A stretch of 58,660 nt of DNA from Rhodopseudomonas sp. GTDB lineage: Bacteria; Pseudomonadota; Alphaproteobacteria; Rhizobiales; Xanthobacteraceae. The notes beneath the pieces were generated by a model, which saw only the letters and a program-made list of their open reading frames with translations, did no database searches and had not been told where the DNA came from. The position numbers and the translations under genes are program-made. Positions 39,119 to 47,510 of the stretch are shown in pieces; position 1 is the first letter of the stretch; every line of letters starts with the position of its first letter. The DNA is taken from NCBI GenBank assembly GCA_016124795.1, contig WGNB01000009.1, forward strand, positions 1-58,660. Reading direction: 5' to 3'.

Positions 39119-40465
39119 TCAGTCCTGCTGCAAAGATGCCGCCGATTCGGCGAGCGCCTGCTTCAGCGCCGGCGAGGCGCGATAGACCGGTACATAGCCG
39201 CGCGCCAGAATCTGCGCCGAGCGTTTATAGGCGGCGCGGGTGATTTTGGTCTCCGAATTGCTCAGTGTGCCTTCGATGGTCGCCGACAGGATGCCGGCCG
39301 GGTTCTCTATGCCGACTTCCACTTCGGACGACGTGGCGGTCAGCGCCGGCAGGCCCTGAGCCACTTCATAGGCGACGCTGCCAGGCATCAGACAGGCGGC
39401 GGCCAGACAGCAACCGCCGGTCACCGCCATTGACGCGTGGCCTTCCTGCGGCGTGAAATAGCGGGTCGAGATATTGCCGCCATTGGTCGGCGGGCCGACG
39501 ATGCAGACTTTCGGAATAGTTTCGCTGTTGGCGATCTCGTCGGCGGTCATTGGCTTGCCGCTCTTGTTCTTGAGACCCATTTTCAAGCCGGCTTCGATCC
39601 AGAGCTTTTTCAAAGCCGAGAAAAACGCCTCGTCGTTGCGCAGGTCCTTGACCGACTCGGTGCCGGTTTTGCCGAATTCGGACGCGCGCGCGATCACCAT
39701 CGGCACCGCGACGTCGACGCAGGACACCGTATAATCGCCGAAGCGATCGGCTACCGAACCGGTCGGCAGCGCCTTGCCGGTCTTGGCGCCAACCGGATTG
39801 GCCATGAACAGGTCGCAACCGGGAAATTCGCCGTCGACGCCGGGGATTGAGGTGAAGGCAAAGCCGTCGCCGTCGAGCGTGACCCGCGCCGTCATGTTGG
39901 CTTTTGTGTTGGTGTTGAAGATCTCGACTTCGCCGTGGCCGTTGAGTTCGCGCGGCAGGAACCGCTGATCGATCGCCCAGAAAGCCAACGCCGCCGACAT
40001 GTTGCCGCAGTTGACGCTCCAGTCGATCTGCGATTTGCCGGCCGCGAGTTGCGCCAGCGTCGAGACGATCATCGGCGCGCCGTCGGCGGTCTTCGACATG
40101 TCGGCGAAGAACACCTTGTTGCTGGTGGCGTAGCCGCGCCCGAGACCGGTGATCTGCTTGGCGTCGGAGGAAGTGCCGGTCAGCGGCAGGCCCATCAGAT
40201 GGCGTAACAGTTCCTCGCGCAGTTCGAGTTGTTTCGGCGCGACGCGGTCCCAGATCACCAGGCCGGTCGAGGTGCCGCCACGAACGTGCAGGACGGGGAA
40301 CTCCCAGGTGCCGAAATTTTCGCGCGGCAGATGGTCGAGGGCCCTGGCGTCGGCGGAAAGGGGGGCTGCGTAATTGATGACACGCTCCTTGGGACGAGGT
40401 TGACCGGTCTGGCGCCGGTCCGGCGGCTGATTTAGGCCGACGGCCGGCCCCTGTCCAATCAACAA
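39119..40465 (-). CDS. PrpF-family isomerase (4-oxalomesaconate tautomerase / aconitate isomerase type)
   Basis: Member of the PrpF/DUF453 two-domain fold related to diaminopimelate epimerase. Conserved blocks include FPVLHVRGGTSTGLVIWD, DWSVNCGNMSAALAFWAI, FMANPVGAKTGKALPTG and AVTGGCCLAAACLMPGS. Related enzymes move double bonds in small tri- or dicarboxylates. The open frame runs to a TTG at 40465, but conservation and a perfect AAGGAG (40385-40390) point to translation starting 6 nt later at 40378, where the codon is ATC. True start is therefore unsettled; the last base of the gene is firm. Confidence 0.88.
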   Translation of the reverse strand: MLIGQGPAVGLNQPPDRRQTGQPRPKERVINYAAPLSADARALDHLPRENFGTWEFPVLHVRGGTSTGLVIWDRVAPKQLELREELLRHLMGLPLTGTSSDAKQITGLGRGYATSNKVFFADMSKTADGAPMIVSTLAQLAAGKSQIDWSVNCGNMSAALAFWAIDQRFLPRELNGHGEVEIFNTNTKANMTARVTLDGDGFAFTSIPGVDGEFPGCDLFMANPVGAKTGKALPTGSVADRFGDYTVSCVDVAVPMVIARASEFGKTGTESVKDLRNDEAFFSALKKLWIEAGLKMGLKNKSGKPMTADEIANSETIPKVCIVGPPTNGGNISTRYFTPQEGHASMAVTGGCCLAAACLMPGSVAYEVAQGLPALTATSSEVEVGIENPAGILSATIEGTLSNSETKITRAAYKRSAQILARGYVPVYRASPALKQALAESAASLQQD

Positions 40466-40492
40466 GCCCTTATTTTTTCGAACCGGCCGGCG

Positions 40493-40798
40493 CTATTTCA
40501 ATTGCAGCGCCAGTTGCCGACGAAATGCGCGTTCTCGCTTGAGATGCCATTCCCGGCTCATGGCTTCGGCCTTGGTGGCGAAGCACTCGGAATGCAGCAG
40601 GACCCAGGCGCGGCCGCGCGTCGAGCGCGCGCCCTTGCCGCTATTGTGCTGCGCGAGCCGTCGCGGGATGTCGTTGGTCCAGCCGACATAAGTCAGGCTG
40701 CGGGTCCTGTCGCGGCTGCCGAGGACATAGACGTAGCACGCCGCCGTCACGGCATCGGTCTCGGGAGATGCGTCAGGCGAAGCCGGTCGCCGCGCCAC
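40493..40798 (-). CDS. GIY-YIG nuclease family protein (UPF0213 type)
   Basis: A 101-residue single-domain GIY-YIG protein. The motif pair is YVYVLGSRD and TYVGWTNDIPRRLAQHNSG, with the catalytic-type Arg in PRRLAQH and the Glu in FATKAEAMSREWHLKRERAF. The first 18 residues are a Pro/Ser/Asp-rich extension. These small stand-alone members are linked to DNA repair or stress by distant similarity, but function is unproven. It begins 2 nt after the L,D-transpeptidase stop on the same strand. Confidence 0.87.
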   Translation of the reverse strand: MARRPASPDASPETDAVTAACYVYVLGSRDRTRSLTYVGWTNDIPRRLAQHNSGKGARSTRGRAWVLLHSECFATKAEAMSREWHLKRERAFRRQLALQLK

Positions 40799-40800
40799 GG

Positions 40801-42357
40801 TCAGCGCAGACCGGTCCAGCGGCTGTCGAAAGACCCGACCGGCACGACCGGTTGAGCGCCGCGCAGCGTGTTATCGCGATTGCTAGGCGCCGGCGCCGAA
40901 TAGGCGGTGCGAAGTTGCGGACCGCTGGCCGTTGAGCCTTCGTCGCTGGCTTGCGCGGCAGCTTGTGAGGTCGTCTCCGGCTTCGCGGTCGGTTTGGCTG
41001 TATTATGCGCGACGCGGTTGTTTGCCGGATGTTTCGCCTTGGCCGCCAATTCGGTCTTGCCATGCCCGGCATGTAATTTGACCGGGTGGCCATTCGCGGT
41101 TTGCTGATGAGCCGGCGGTTCGGCGATGGCGGTCGGTTCCGCGGCTTCAGCCGGCGTCGGCGCGGCCGCAAAAATGTTGCCGATCAGCCCGGCAATCGAG
41201 GTCGGCTTTGGCTGTGGCGGGGCCTGTCCAATCTTGGGCTCCGGCGCTGGTTCCGGCATCGGGACATGGGCCATTTCGACCGGGGCATTGGCGGCCTGCG
41301 CCGGGTCCTGCGGCACCGACACCATCGTCACCGGCGCGGGCGTGTCGTCATTGCGCGGCAGCGCGCCCGGCGCGGTCGCCACCTGGATCGCGTGACCTTT
41401 CGCGTCATAGCCCTGCTGGACCGTGATTTTCTCGGCGAAGGCCGGGTTCATGCCGCCGTCGATGCCTTTGCGCGATGGCACGGTCGCGACGCCCTCGGCG
41501 ATATATTGCGCCAGCTGGACCTGCTCCTTGTGCCGGCGGTCGAGCACGACATCGGCGATGGTCTTGTCGAGTTGGTAGACCGGGCACTTGCCACGGGCGT
41601 TGAACGACAAAGGACGCGAGGCATTGTCGGGCGGCGCCGCATCGAACACGTAACGCTTTTCGCAGACGGCGACCTTCGGCTCTTGATGGGTGGCCTCGAA
41701 GTTGTCGTAGCCTTCCTTGAGCATCTTCCAGAACGCGAAGTTCGGGTTGTTGCGATGCCGGGCCATGTTGAGGGCGGTCATGCGGAACGGGAAGGCTTCC
41801 AGTTGGAAGGCTTTTTGGCCGCCGTAAAACGACTCGCGCGCCAGTGCGTAAATTTCCTGGATTTGCTGATCGGTCATGGCGTAGCAGCCACGCGACGAGC
41901 AATCGCCATGCACCATCAATTCCGAGCCGGTATAGCCCCAGGCGCGGTCATAGGCATTTGGGAAGCCGGTGTTGAAGGCGAGGTAATAATTCGAGGCCGG
42001 ATTCATCTGGCCGGGCGTGATCGTGTAGAAGCCTTCCGGCGCCTGGCGGTCGCCTTCCTTCTTCTTGGGGCCGAGATCGCCCGACCAGCGGCAGATCGGA
42101 TAGGTCTTCAACAGCGCGTATTCGCCGTTGCGGTCCTTTTTCCAGATCTCCAGTTCCGCCTCTTCCTTGAAGATGCGGGCCAGTATCGGCGAATCCTTGT
42201 CCATGTTCTTGGAAGCGATTTCGGCCAGCGTCTTTTCCGACAGCGGCGCTTGCGAGCGACCCGACGGCGACATGTCGCCGGGATTGCAACCGGCAAGCGC
42301 GATCGCCGCGGCAATGGCCGCGGACGCCAGAAGGGTGCGGGATATGCCTCGCCTCAA
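40801..42357 (-). CDS. L,D-transpeptidase lipoprotein (YafK/ErfK-like)
   Basis: Putative peptidoglycan cross-linking or protein-anchoring enzyme of 518 residues. A lipobox LAGC with Cys24 follows a hydrophobic leader. The YkuD-type catalytic site is H150 and C158 in VHGDCSSRGCYAM, with TPGQMNPASNYYLAFNTGFP upstream. The catalytic module occupies about 55-240. After about residue 330 the chain becomes Ala/Pro/Thr/Lys-rich with low complexity, an extension beyond the normal fold that might span the periplasm. It starts with TTG at 42357; no ATG precedes the lipobox. Confidence 0.88.
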   Translation of the reverse strand: MRRGISRTLLASAAIAAAIALAGCNPGDMSPSGRSQAPLSEKTLAEIASKNMDKDSPILARIFKEEAELEIWKKDRNGEYALLKTYPICRWSGDLGPKKKEGDRQAPEGFYTITPGQMNPASNYYLAFNTGFPNAYDRAWGYTGSELMVHGDCSSRGCYAMTDQQIQEIYALARESFYGGQKAFQLEAFPFRMTALNMARHRNNPNFAFWKMLKEGYDNFEATHQEPKVAVCEKRYVFDAAPPDNASRPLSFNARGKCPVYQLDKTIADVVLDRRHKEQVQLAQYIAEGVATVPSRKGIDGGMNPAFAEKITVQQGYDAKGHAIQVATAPGALPRNDDTPAPVTMVSVPQDPAQAANAPVEMAHVPMPEPAPEPKIGQAPPQPKPTSIAGLIGNIFAAAPTPAEAAEPTAIAEPPAHQQTANGHPVKLHAGHGKTELAAKAKHPANNRVAHNTAKPTAKPETTSQAAAQASDEGSTASGPQLRTAYSAPAPSNRDNTLRGAQPVVPVGSFDSRWTGLR

Positions 42358-42587
42358 AACGCAGTACTCCCCGAAGGGCGGACGCTCATTGAGACACCGT
42401 TATCCATAAGATGTGGCATTCGCAAGGCGGACCAAGGGCCCCTTAGCTAGCCCTAAGTGCATGGTAAAGCAAACCTAAATGCGGGCAAGCGGTCTCTGGC
42501 AACCGTCCTGCGGCGGTCTTTCCTGGCCCGGTTTTGACGCGGGTTGGCAGGCCGGCGACATGAAAGGGCGATTGATCGCGTGTCGGC

Positions 42588-43556
42588 TTAGCTGGCAATC
42601 CGGGTCTGGACCCGGCCCATGTTAAGGAATTTCTCGCGCCGAACTTTGCGCAAGGCACTGCTGTCGAGCGATTTAAGTTCGGTCAGCGCGCCGGCGATGG
42701 CCTCCGCCGTGGAGGCGATCGCGGCCTTGGGGTCGCGGTGGGCGCCGCCGGTCGGTTCGGCGATGATGGAGTCGATGACGCCGAAGCGCATCATGTCCTG
42801 GGCGGTGATCTTCATGTTGGTGGCCGCTTCCTGGGCCTTGGTGGTATCGCGCCACAGGATCGAAGCCGCGCCTTCCGGCGAGATCACGCTGTAAATCGCG
42901 TGTTCCAGCATCAGGACCCGGTTGGCGGTCGCCAGCGCGATGGCCCCGCCGGAACCGCCCTCGCCGAGGATGACCGCCACATTGGGCACGCCGAGCCCGA
43001 GGCAGACATCGGTCGAACGGGCGATGGCTTCGGCCTGACCGCGCTCCTCGGCGCCGATGCCCGGATAGGCGCCGGCGGTGTCGACCAGACTGACGACCGG
43101 AATGCCGAAGCGTTCGGCCATTTCCATCAGCCGCACGGCTTTGCGGTAGCCCTCGGGCTTGGCCATGCCGAAATTATGTTTCAGTCGGCTTTCGGTATCG
43201 GAACCCTTTTCGTGGCCCAGAATGCAAATGCTCTCGCCGCGAAACCGACCAAAACCGCCAACAATCGCTTCGTCATCGCCGAATTTCCGGTCGCCGGCCA
43301 GTGGCACGAATTCGGTCAGCAGACCCGCGACATAGTCCAGGCAATGCGGACGCTGCGGGTGGCGCGCCACCTGGGTTTTCTGCCAGGGCGTCAGTTCGCC
43401 GTAGAGTTCCTTCAGCGCCAGCCCGGCCTTGCTCTCGAGCCGGCCGATTTCCTCGGTCACCGAGACCGCATTATCGGTCTCGCTCATCGCGCGCAGTTCC
43501 TCAACCTTGGCTTCCAGTTCGGCCACCGGCTTTTCGAAATCGAGATAGCTGCGCAT
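42588..43556 (-). CDS. accA: Acetyl-CoA carboxylase carboxyltransferase subunit alpha
   Basis: With AccD it moves the carboxyl group from carboxybiotin to acetyl-CoA, making malonyl-CoA for fatty acid synthesis. The 322-residue protein starts [20 protein letters not shown] and contains [55 protein letters not shown] and [20 protein letters not shown], the AccA signature blocks around the oxyanion holes. Its length is standard. It is divergent from the acetyltransferase gene. No sign of damage. Confidence 0.97.
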   Translation of the reverse strand: MRSYLDFEKPVAELEAKVEELRAMSETDNAVSVTEEIGRLESKAGLALKELYGELTPWQKTQVARHPQRPHCLDYVAGLLTEFVPLAGDRKFGDDEAIVGGFGRFRGESICILGHEKGSDTESRLKHNFGMAKPEGYRKAVRLMEMAERFGIPVVSLVDTAGAYPGIGAEERGQAEAIARSTDVCLGLGVPNVAVILGEGGSGGAIALATANRVLMLEHAIYSVISPEGAASILWRDTTKAQEAATNMKITAQDMMRFGVIDSIIAEPTGGAHRDPKAAIASTAEAIAGALTELKSLDSSALRKVRREKFLNMGRVQTRIAS

Positions 43557-43798
43557 AGCGTTGATCGTTGTCTCTAAATGAGCGATGGGCGGAACGGATT
43601 GAAGCGCGCAACTGGCCCCCGGAAGGCCGTTGAGTCAAGCGAGCCGAGGCTTATCGGCGAGTTCCGTCAGGATTTAGGCAAGTTCGAGCCAAACCGATAG
43701 TGCGTTTTTAACCGTATTTTCCCTCGAGGCGACAGTCGGCCGTGGCTTTTTCCCGGTCTTAACGGCATTTCGCCAGTCTGAGCCCCATTGAATGTCGA

Positions 43799-45037
43799 AT
43801 GTCCGTTTCGGATGCGCGGGGCGTAATGTCGATTATCGATCACTGGACCGGCTGGCAGGGACGTCTGGCTGGCTCTTCGGATCAATCCACCGTGACGGCG
43901 CGGCCGATCGCGGCGGAAATCGTCGATCTGTTGAGCGTGCCGCAAGGCGCCTGGGCGGATCTCGTCGGTCGCGCCATCGAGCCGAACGGCTTTTATCATC
44001 CGGCCTGGGCGCGCGCCGTCGCCGGCCATGCCGAGGGCAAAACCGGCGCGCGGGTGTTGCTCGCCTGGGACGGCCCGGCGCGTCATCGTCTGATCGGTCT
44101 GTTGCCGGTGGTCTCGGCCTGGCATGCCTTGCGCCTGCCGATCCCGGTGTTTGTCGCCTGGCAGGCCTATTCGCCACTGACGACGCCTTTGCTCGATCGG
44201 GACAAAGCCGATGAGGCGGCGCGGGGCTTGATGATCGCGGCGAGAGCCGCCGGCGCCATGGCGGTGTTGCTGCCGCATGTCGCCGATACGGGCCCGGCGG
44301 CCGACGCCATGCGCCGCGCCATCGTCTCGTTGAAGACAGGTCCCTACACGTTCGACCGCCATCAACGCGCCTGCCTTGACGCCACGCAGACTGGCGACGC
44401 CGCCATCGCACCGCTTGGCGCGAAGAAGATCAAGGAACTGCGCCGCCAGCGCCATCGCCTGGCAGACGCCGGCGAGGTTCGATTCAGGATTGCCGCGCCC
44501 GGTTTCGAGACCGGGGCGGCGCTGGCCGCCTTCCTCAAGCTCGAAGCCGCGGGCTGGAAGGGCCACAAAGGTACCGCCTTGGCCAACAAGCCGGGGGACA
44601 CGCAATTCATCAAAACGGCGGTGACCGAGATGACGACCGCCGGCGCGGCGGAAGTCGCGACTTTGTCGGTCGGCCAGAAGGTCGTCGCGGCTGGCATTTT
44701 GTTGCGCCATGCGCGGCGCGGCTACTTTTTCAAGATCGCCTACGACGAATCCCTGGCGAAGAACTCGCCCGGCGTGCAGTTGACGCTCGATGTCACCCGT
44801 CATTTCTGCGCCGCTACCAACATCGATGACGTCGATTCAACAGCGGTCAGCGGGCATCCGATGATCGATCACGTCTGGCGCGGGCGTTTGAGCGTCGCCG
44901 ATCTGCTGCTGCCGGTCGAACCAGGATGGTTCGCGATGGCGACTTTCGCCGCGCTGATCGGCGCGCGCCGTTTGTTGCGGGGCGCCGCCCGTTCCGCATT
45001 TCATCATATGCGTTCGCTGAAAGGACAAAAGCCATGA
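43799..45037 (+). CDS. GNAT/FemAB-like acyltransferase (CelD/BcsL type)
   Basis: A 412-residue protein with two acetyltransferase-like halves. The second contains the acetyltransf_6 landmarks AFLKLEAAGWKGHKGTALAN and VAAGILLRHARRGYFFKIAYDESLAKNSPG, typical of the CelD/BcsL group. These proteins attach amino or acyl groups to cell-surface polymers or small molecules. It has no signal peptide. Its stop overlaps the next ATG by 4 nt (ATGA), so the pair is translationally coupled, suggesting a common substrate. Alternative start is ATG 43826. Substrate unknown. Confidence 0.83.
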   Translation: MSVSDARGVMSIIDHWTGWQGRLAGSSDQSTVTARPIAAEIVDLLSVPQGAWADLVGRAIEPNGFYHPAWARAVAGHAEGKTGARVLLAWDGPARHRLIGLLPVVSAWHALRLPIPVFVAWQAYSPLTTPLLDRDKADEAARGLMIAARAAGAMAVLLPHVADTGPAADAMRRAIVSLKTGPYTFDRHQRACLDATQTGDAAIAPLGAKKIKELRRQRHRLADAGEVRFRIAAPGFETGAALAAFLKLEAAGWKGHKGTALANKPGDTQFIKTAVTEMTTAGAAEVATLSVGQKVVAAGILLRHARRGYFFKIAYDESLAKNSPGVQLTLDVTRHFCAATNIDDVDSTAVSGHPMIDHVWRGRLSVADLLLPVEPGWFAMATFAALIGARRLLRGAARSAFHHMRSLKGQKP

Positions 45038-46023
45038 CGTCAGTCGCCGTGACACCCGTCGCCATGACATCTAACGCCATGACATCCAGCGCCTTGGTGG
45101 AACCGGCCGATCAAGCCGCCTTCGCCAGCGCTTTTCCGCTTCAGCCCTTCACGCTCAGGCACCGTCTCGCCGACAATCCGTTGTTCACTTTGCCGCGCAT
45201 CGTCGATCTCGTGCGCGAACTGCCCGTCGATTCGATTGAATACAGTTCCGGCAAAGCAGCGATCGGTCAGGACCCGAGCGAAGTCCAGTTCATCGATCTC
45301 GATCCGGCTGACGTGATCCGCCGGATCGAGACCTGTGGCGCCTGGATGGTGCTCAAGCGTGTCGAACAGCATCCGGCCTATCGCGCCGTGATCGAAGAGG
45401 CTCTGCTCGCGGTGGCGCGTGCGAACGGTCATGCCAGCCTGCAAGACGCGGGCTTTGAGGATATTCGCGGCTTCATGTTCGTGTCGTCGCCGGACTCGAC
45501 GACGCCGTTTCATGTCGATGCCGAGGATAATATCTTCGTCCATATCCACGGCGACAAGTTCTTCACCATTTGCGACAACCGCGACGGCTCGGTGGTGTCG
45601 GACGACGCCATCGAGAATTCGCTGACCAAGCATCGCAACGTCCGCTACAGCGAGGATTACGAATCGAAATCGACCTGTTACGCGCTTAAAGCCGGCGATG
45701 GCGTGTTCGTGCCCTATCTCTGGCCGCATTGGGTGCGCACCGGTTCCCAGTTCTCGATCTCGATGGCGGTGACCTGGAAGACGCGGGCCGTCATGGCCAA
45801 GAACGACGTCTTCGTGGTCAATTCGCTGCTGCGCCGGATCGGATGGCCGCAGCGCGCGCCGGGACACAATCCGGCGCTCGACAAGATCAAGCTGGTGTTG
45901 TTCCGCTCCGCCAAGGCGGTGGTCGATCCCTTGCGCAAGAGCGTCGCCGCGCGTGCGCTGATCCGCAAACTGGTGCTTGGCAAGAACGCCAATTACTTCA
46001 TGAAGGCGAAGACGGCGGCATAG
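45034..46023 (+). CDS. Cupin-like / JmjC-like Fe(II)-dioxygenase candidate
   Basis: A 329-residue protein with a JmjC/cupin_8-like core. A possible iron-binding triad is His-x-Asp in PFHVDAEDN and a later His in VPYLWPHWVRTG; between them are IFVHIHGDKFFTICD and the YALKAGDGVFVPY turn typical of the double-stranded helix. Members hydroxylate proteins or small molecules using 2-oxoglutarate, though some lack activity. The N-terminus is odd: repeated VAVTPVAMTSNAMTSS. It overlaps the acyltransferase gene by 4 nt. Function not assigned. Confidence 0.82.
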   Translation: MTSVAVTPVAMTSNAMTSSALVEPADQAAFASAFPLQPFTLRHRLADNPLFTLPRIVDLVRELPVDSIEYSSGKAAIGQDPSEVQFIDLDPADVIRRIETCGAWMVLKRVEQHPAYRAVIEEALLAVARANGHASLQDAGFEDIRGFMFVSSPDSTTPFHVDAEDNIFVHIHGDKFFTICDNRDGSVVSDDAIENSLTKHRNVRYSEDYESKSTCYALKAGDGVFVPYLWPHWVRTGSQFSISMAVTWKTRAVMAKNDVFVVNSLLRRIGWPQRAPGHNPALDKIKLVLFRSAKAVVDPLRKSVAARALIRKLVLGKNANYFMKAKTAA

Positions 46024-46060
46024 GTCTTACGAGGCTAGTCGCGCCCCGCAATGGTGGATC

Positions 46061-46172
46061 CGTCATCCTGAGGTGCGAACGTGCGGAGCACGTGAGCCTC
46101 GAAGGATAGACGGGCACGGATGGGCCGTCGCCCTTCGAGGCTCGGCCTTCGGCCTCGCACCTCAGGGTGACG
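46061..46172. repeat. Dispersed 112-bp palindromic element, copy B
   Basis: Outer arms CGTCATCCTGAGGTGCGA (46061-46078) and TCGCACCTCAGGGTGACG (46155-46172) match in 17 of 18 positions; inner arms GAGCCTCGAAGG (46094-46105) and CCTTCGAGGCTC (46132-46143) are perfect. It shares its left arm with copy A at 24663. It fills the gap between two convergent genes and ends 2 nt from the xerD stop. Confidence 0.85.
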
Positions 46173-46174
46173 GT

Positions 46175-47128
46175 TTACCCGCGCTCGCCGTCATTCAACG
46201 GATGCAGGTCGCGCACCAGCGTCTTGAGCCGTTCCTCGAGAACATGGGTATAAATCTGCGTCGTCGAGATATCGGCGTGGCCGAGCAAGGTCTGCACGAC
46301 CCGCAGGTCGGCGCCATTGTGCAACAGATGGCTGGCGAAGGCGTGGCGCAGGACATGCGGGCTGAGGCACGCCGGCGCGATGCCACAGGCCTGACCGAGG
46401 CTTTTCAGTTCGCGGGCGAAATGCTGGCGGGTCAGGTGCCCCTGTTCGCCGAAGGATGGGAACAGCCACTTTTCCTTGGCGTGTCCGGCCTCGGCGCGCA
46501 GCGCGAGATATTCCGCCATCGCGCGCTTGGCCGCGCCATTGAGCGGCACCAGCCGTTCCTTGTTGCCCTTGCCGCGAACCGCCAGCATCCGCTGGTCGGA
46601 CCGCGCGGCGGACGCCGGCAATGCCATCAACTCCGATACCCGCAGGCCGGTGGCATAGACGACCTCCAGCAGGCACAGCAGCCGGGCATGACGCAGCCGC
46701 ACCGGTTTCGGCAATGTCGCGTTCTCGGCATTGGCGCGCGCCTGCGCCAGCAGGCCATCGACCTCGGCGATCGACAGGACCTTCGGCAAGGTCAAGGCGC
46801 GCTTGGGGCCCTCCAGCACCGCAGCCGGATCGTCGCCGCGCTTTCCTTCCGCATAAAGGAAGCGATAGAGCTGGCGGGTTGCCGACAAGCGCCGCGCCAG
46901 CGACGAGGCGGCAAAGCCGCGTTCGGCCAGGCCTTTGAGAAAGCCGCGCAGATCGTCGGTATTCGCCTTGGCGACCGACGTGCCGGCGGCGCGCAGATGA
47001 GCGGCGAGGTCGGCCAGGTCATTGCGATAGGCGGCCAGGGTATTCTCGCCGGCGCCACGTTCGGCGGCCTGCATGTCGAGGAACAATTCGACCAGGGCAT
47101 CGTCGGTCGGTTGCGGCCGTTTGGCCAT
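46175..47128 (-). CDS. xerD: Tyrosine recombinase XerD
   Basis: Site-specific recombinase that with XerC resolves chromosome dimers at dif. The 317-residue protein has an N-terminal SAM-like core-binding domain (about 5-95) and a catalytic domain with the full set: R163 (TGLRVSEL), K187 (RGKGNKERL), H258 and R261 (SPHVLRHAFASHLL), H284 (GHADISTTQ) and nucleophile Y293. The overall pattern matches XerD more than a mobile integrase, and there are no attachment-site repeats next to it. A 50-residue membrane-protein gene lies just upstream. Confidence 0.94.
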   Translation of the reverse strand: MAKRPQPTDDALVELFLDMQAAERGAGENTLAAYRNDLADLAAHLRAAGTSVAKANTDDLRGFLKGLAERGFAASSLARRLSATRQLYRFLYAEGKRGDDPAAVLEGPKRALTLPKVLSIAEVDGLLAQARANAENATLPKPVRLRHARLLCLLEVVYATGLRVSELMALPASAARSDQRMLAVRGKGNKERLVPLNGAAKRAMAEYLALRAEAGHAKEKWLFPSFGEQGHLTRQHFARELKSLGQACGIAPACLSPHVLRHAFASHLLHNGADLRVVQTLLGHADISTTQIYTHVLEERLKTLVRDLHPLNDGERG

Positions 47129-47146
47129 GGTCTTGGCCCTCGCGCG

Positions 47147-47299
47147 TTACCGCGGCGGTTTGACGAACTTGCTGGCCGGTACCGTTACCACCATTTCGCG
47201 CGGTTGATACTTGACGAAGGTGGCCAGCGAAAACACGCCGACATAGATCGCACCGGCGATCATTCCGACAATAAAGAGGAATCTGAACAGACTTGGCAT
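47147..47299 (-). CDS. Small single-pass membrane protein upstream of xerD
   Basis: A 50-residue protein, below common ORF limits. It begins MPSLFRFLFIVGMIAGAIYV, a hydrophobic helix flanked by Arg, followed by GVFSLATFVKYQPREMVVTV and a basic PASKFVKPPR tail. I recall similar short proteins at this place in Bradyrhizobium relatives, sometimes mislabelled as histidine kinase. It ends 18 nt before xerD on the same strand, so they are likely co-transcribed. Single-pass topology with the C-terminus probably periplasmic; function unknown. Confidence 0.75.
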   Translation of the reverse strand: MPSLFRFLFIVGMIAGAIYVGVFSLATFVKYQPREMVVTVPASKFVKPPR

Positions 47300-47510
47300 T
47301 AACGACCTAGCGCTCAATATCCGGCATTAAAGTGCAGCCACATGGTAAATTTCGGCCGGTGCCCGCGGACGGTGTTCTGAGCTTCGCGAGTACGACCATG
47401 TTCCTTAACCGCTGACAAGCCCGGATTGGCACCTAGGCGTGGGTCTGACCCATCGCGGTTGTCACGATTGCTGGTATATGGAACCGTTATGCCGATTTGG
47501 AAACCCCGAC

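Noticed and set aside
46175-47128. XerD as an integrase of a mobile element
   Set aside because: No direct-repeat attachment sites, tRNA gene or phage genes nearby; it lies in a housekeeping context beside aroK–aroB.
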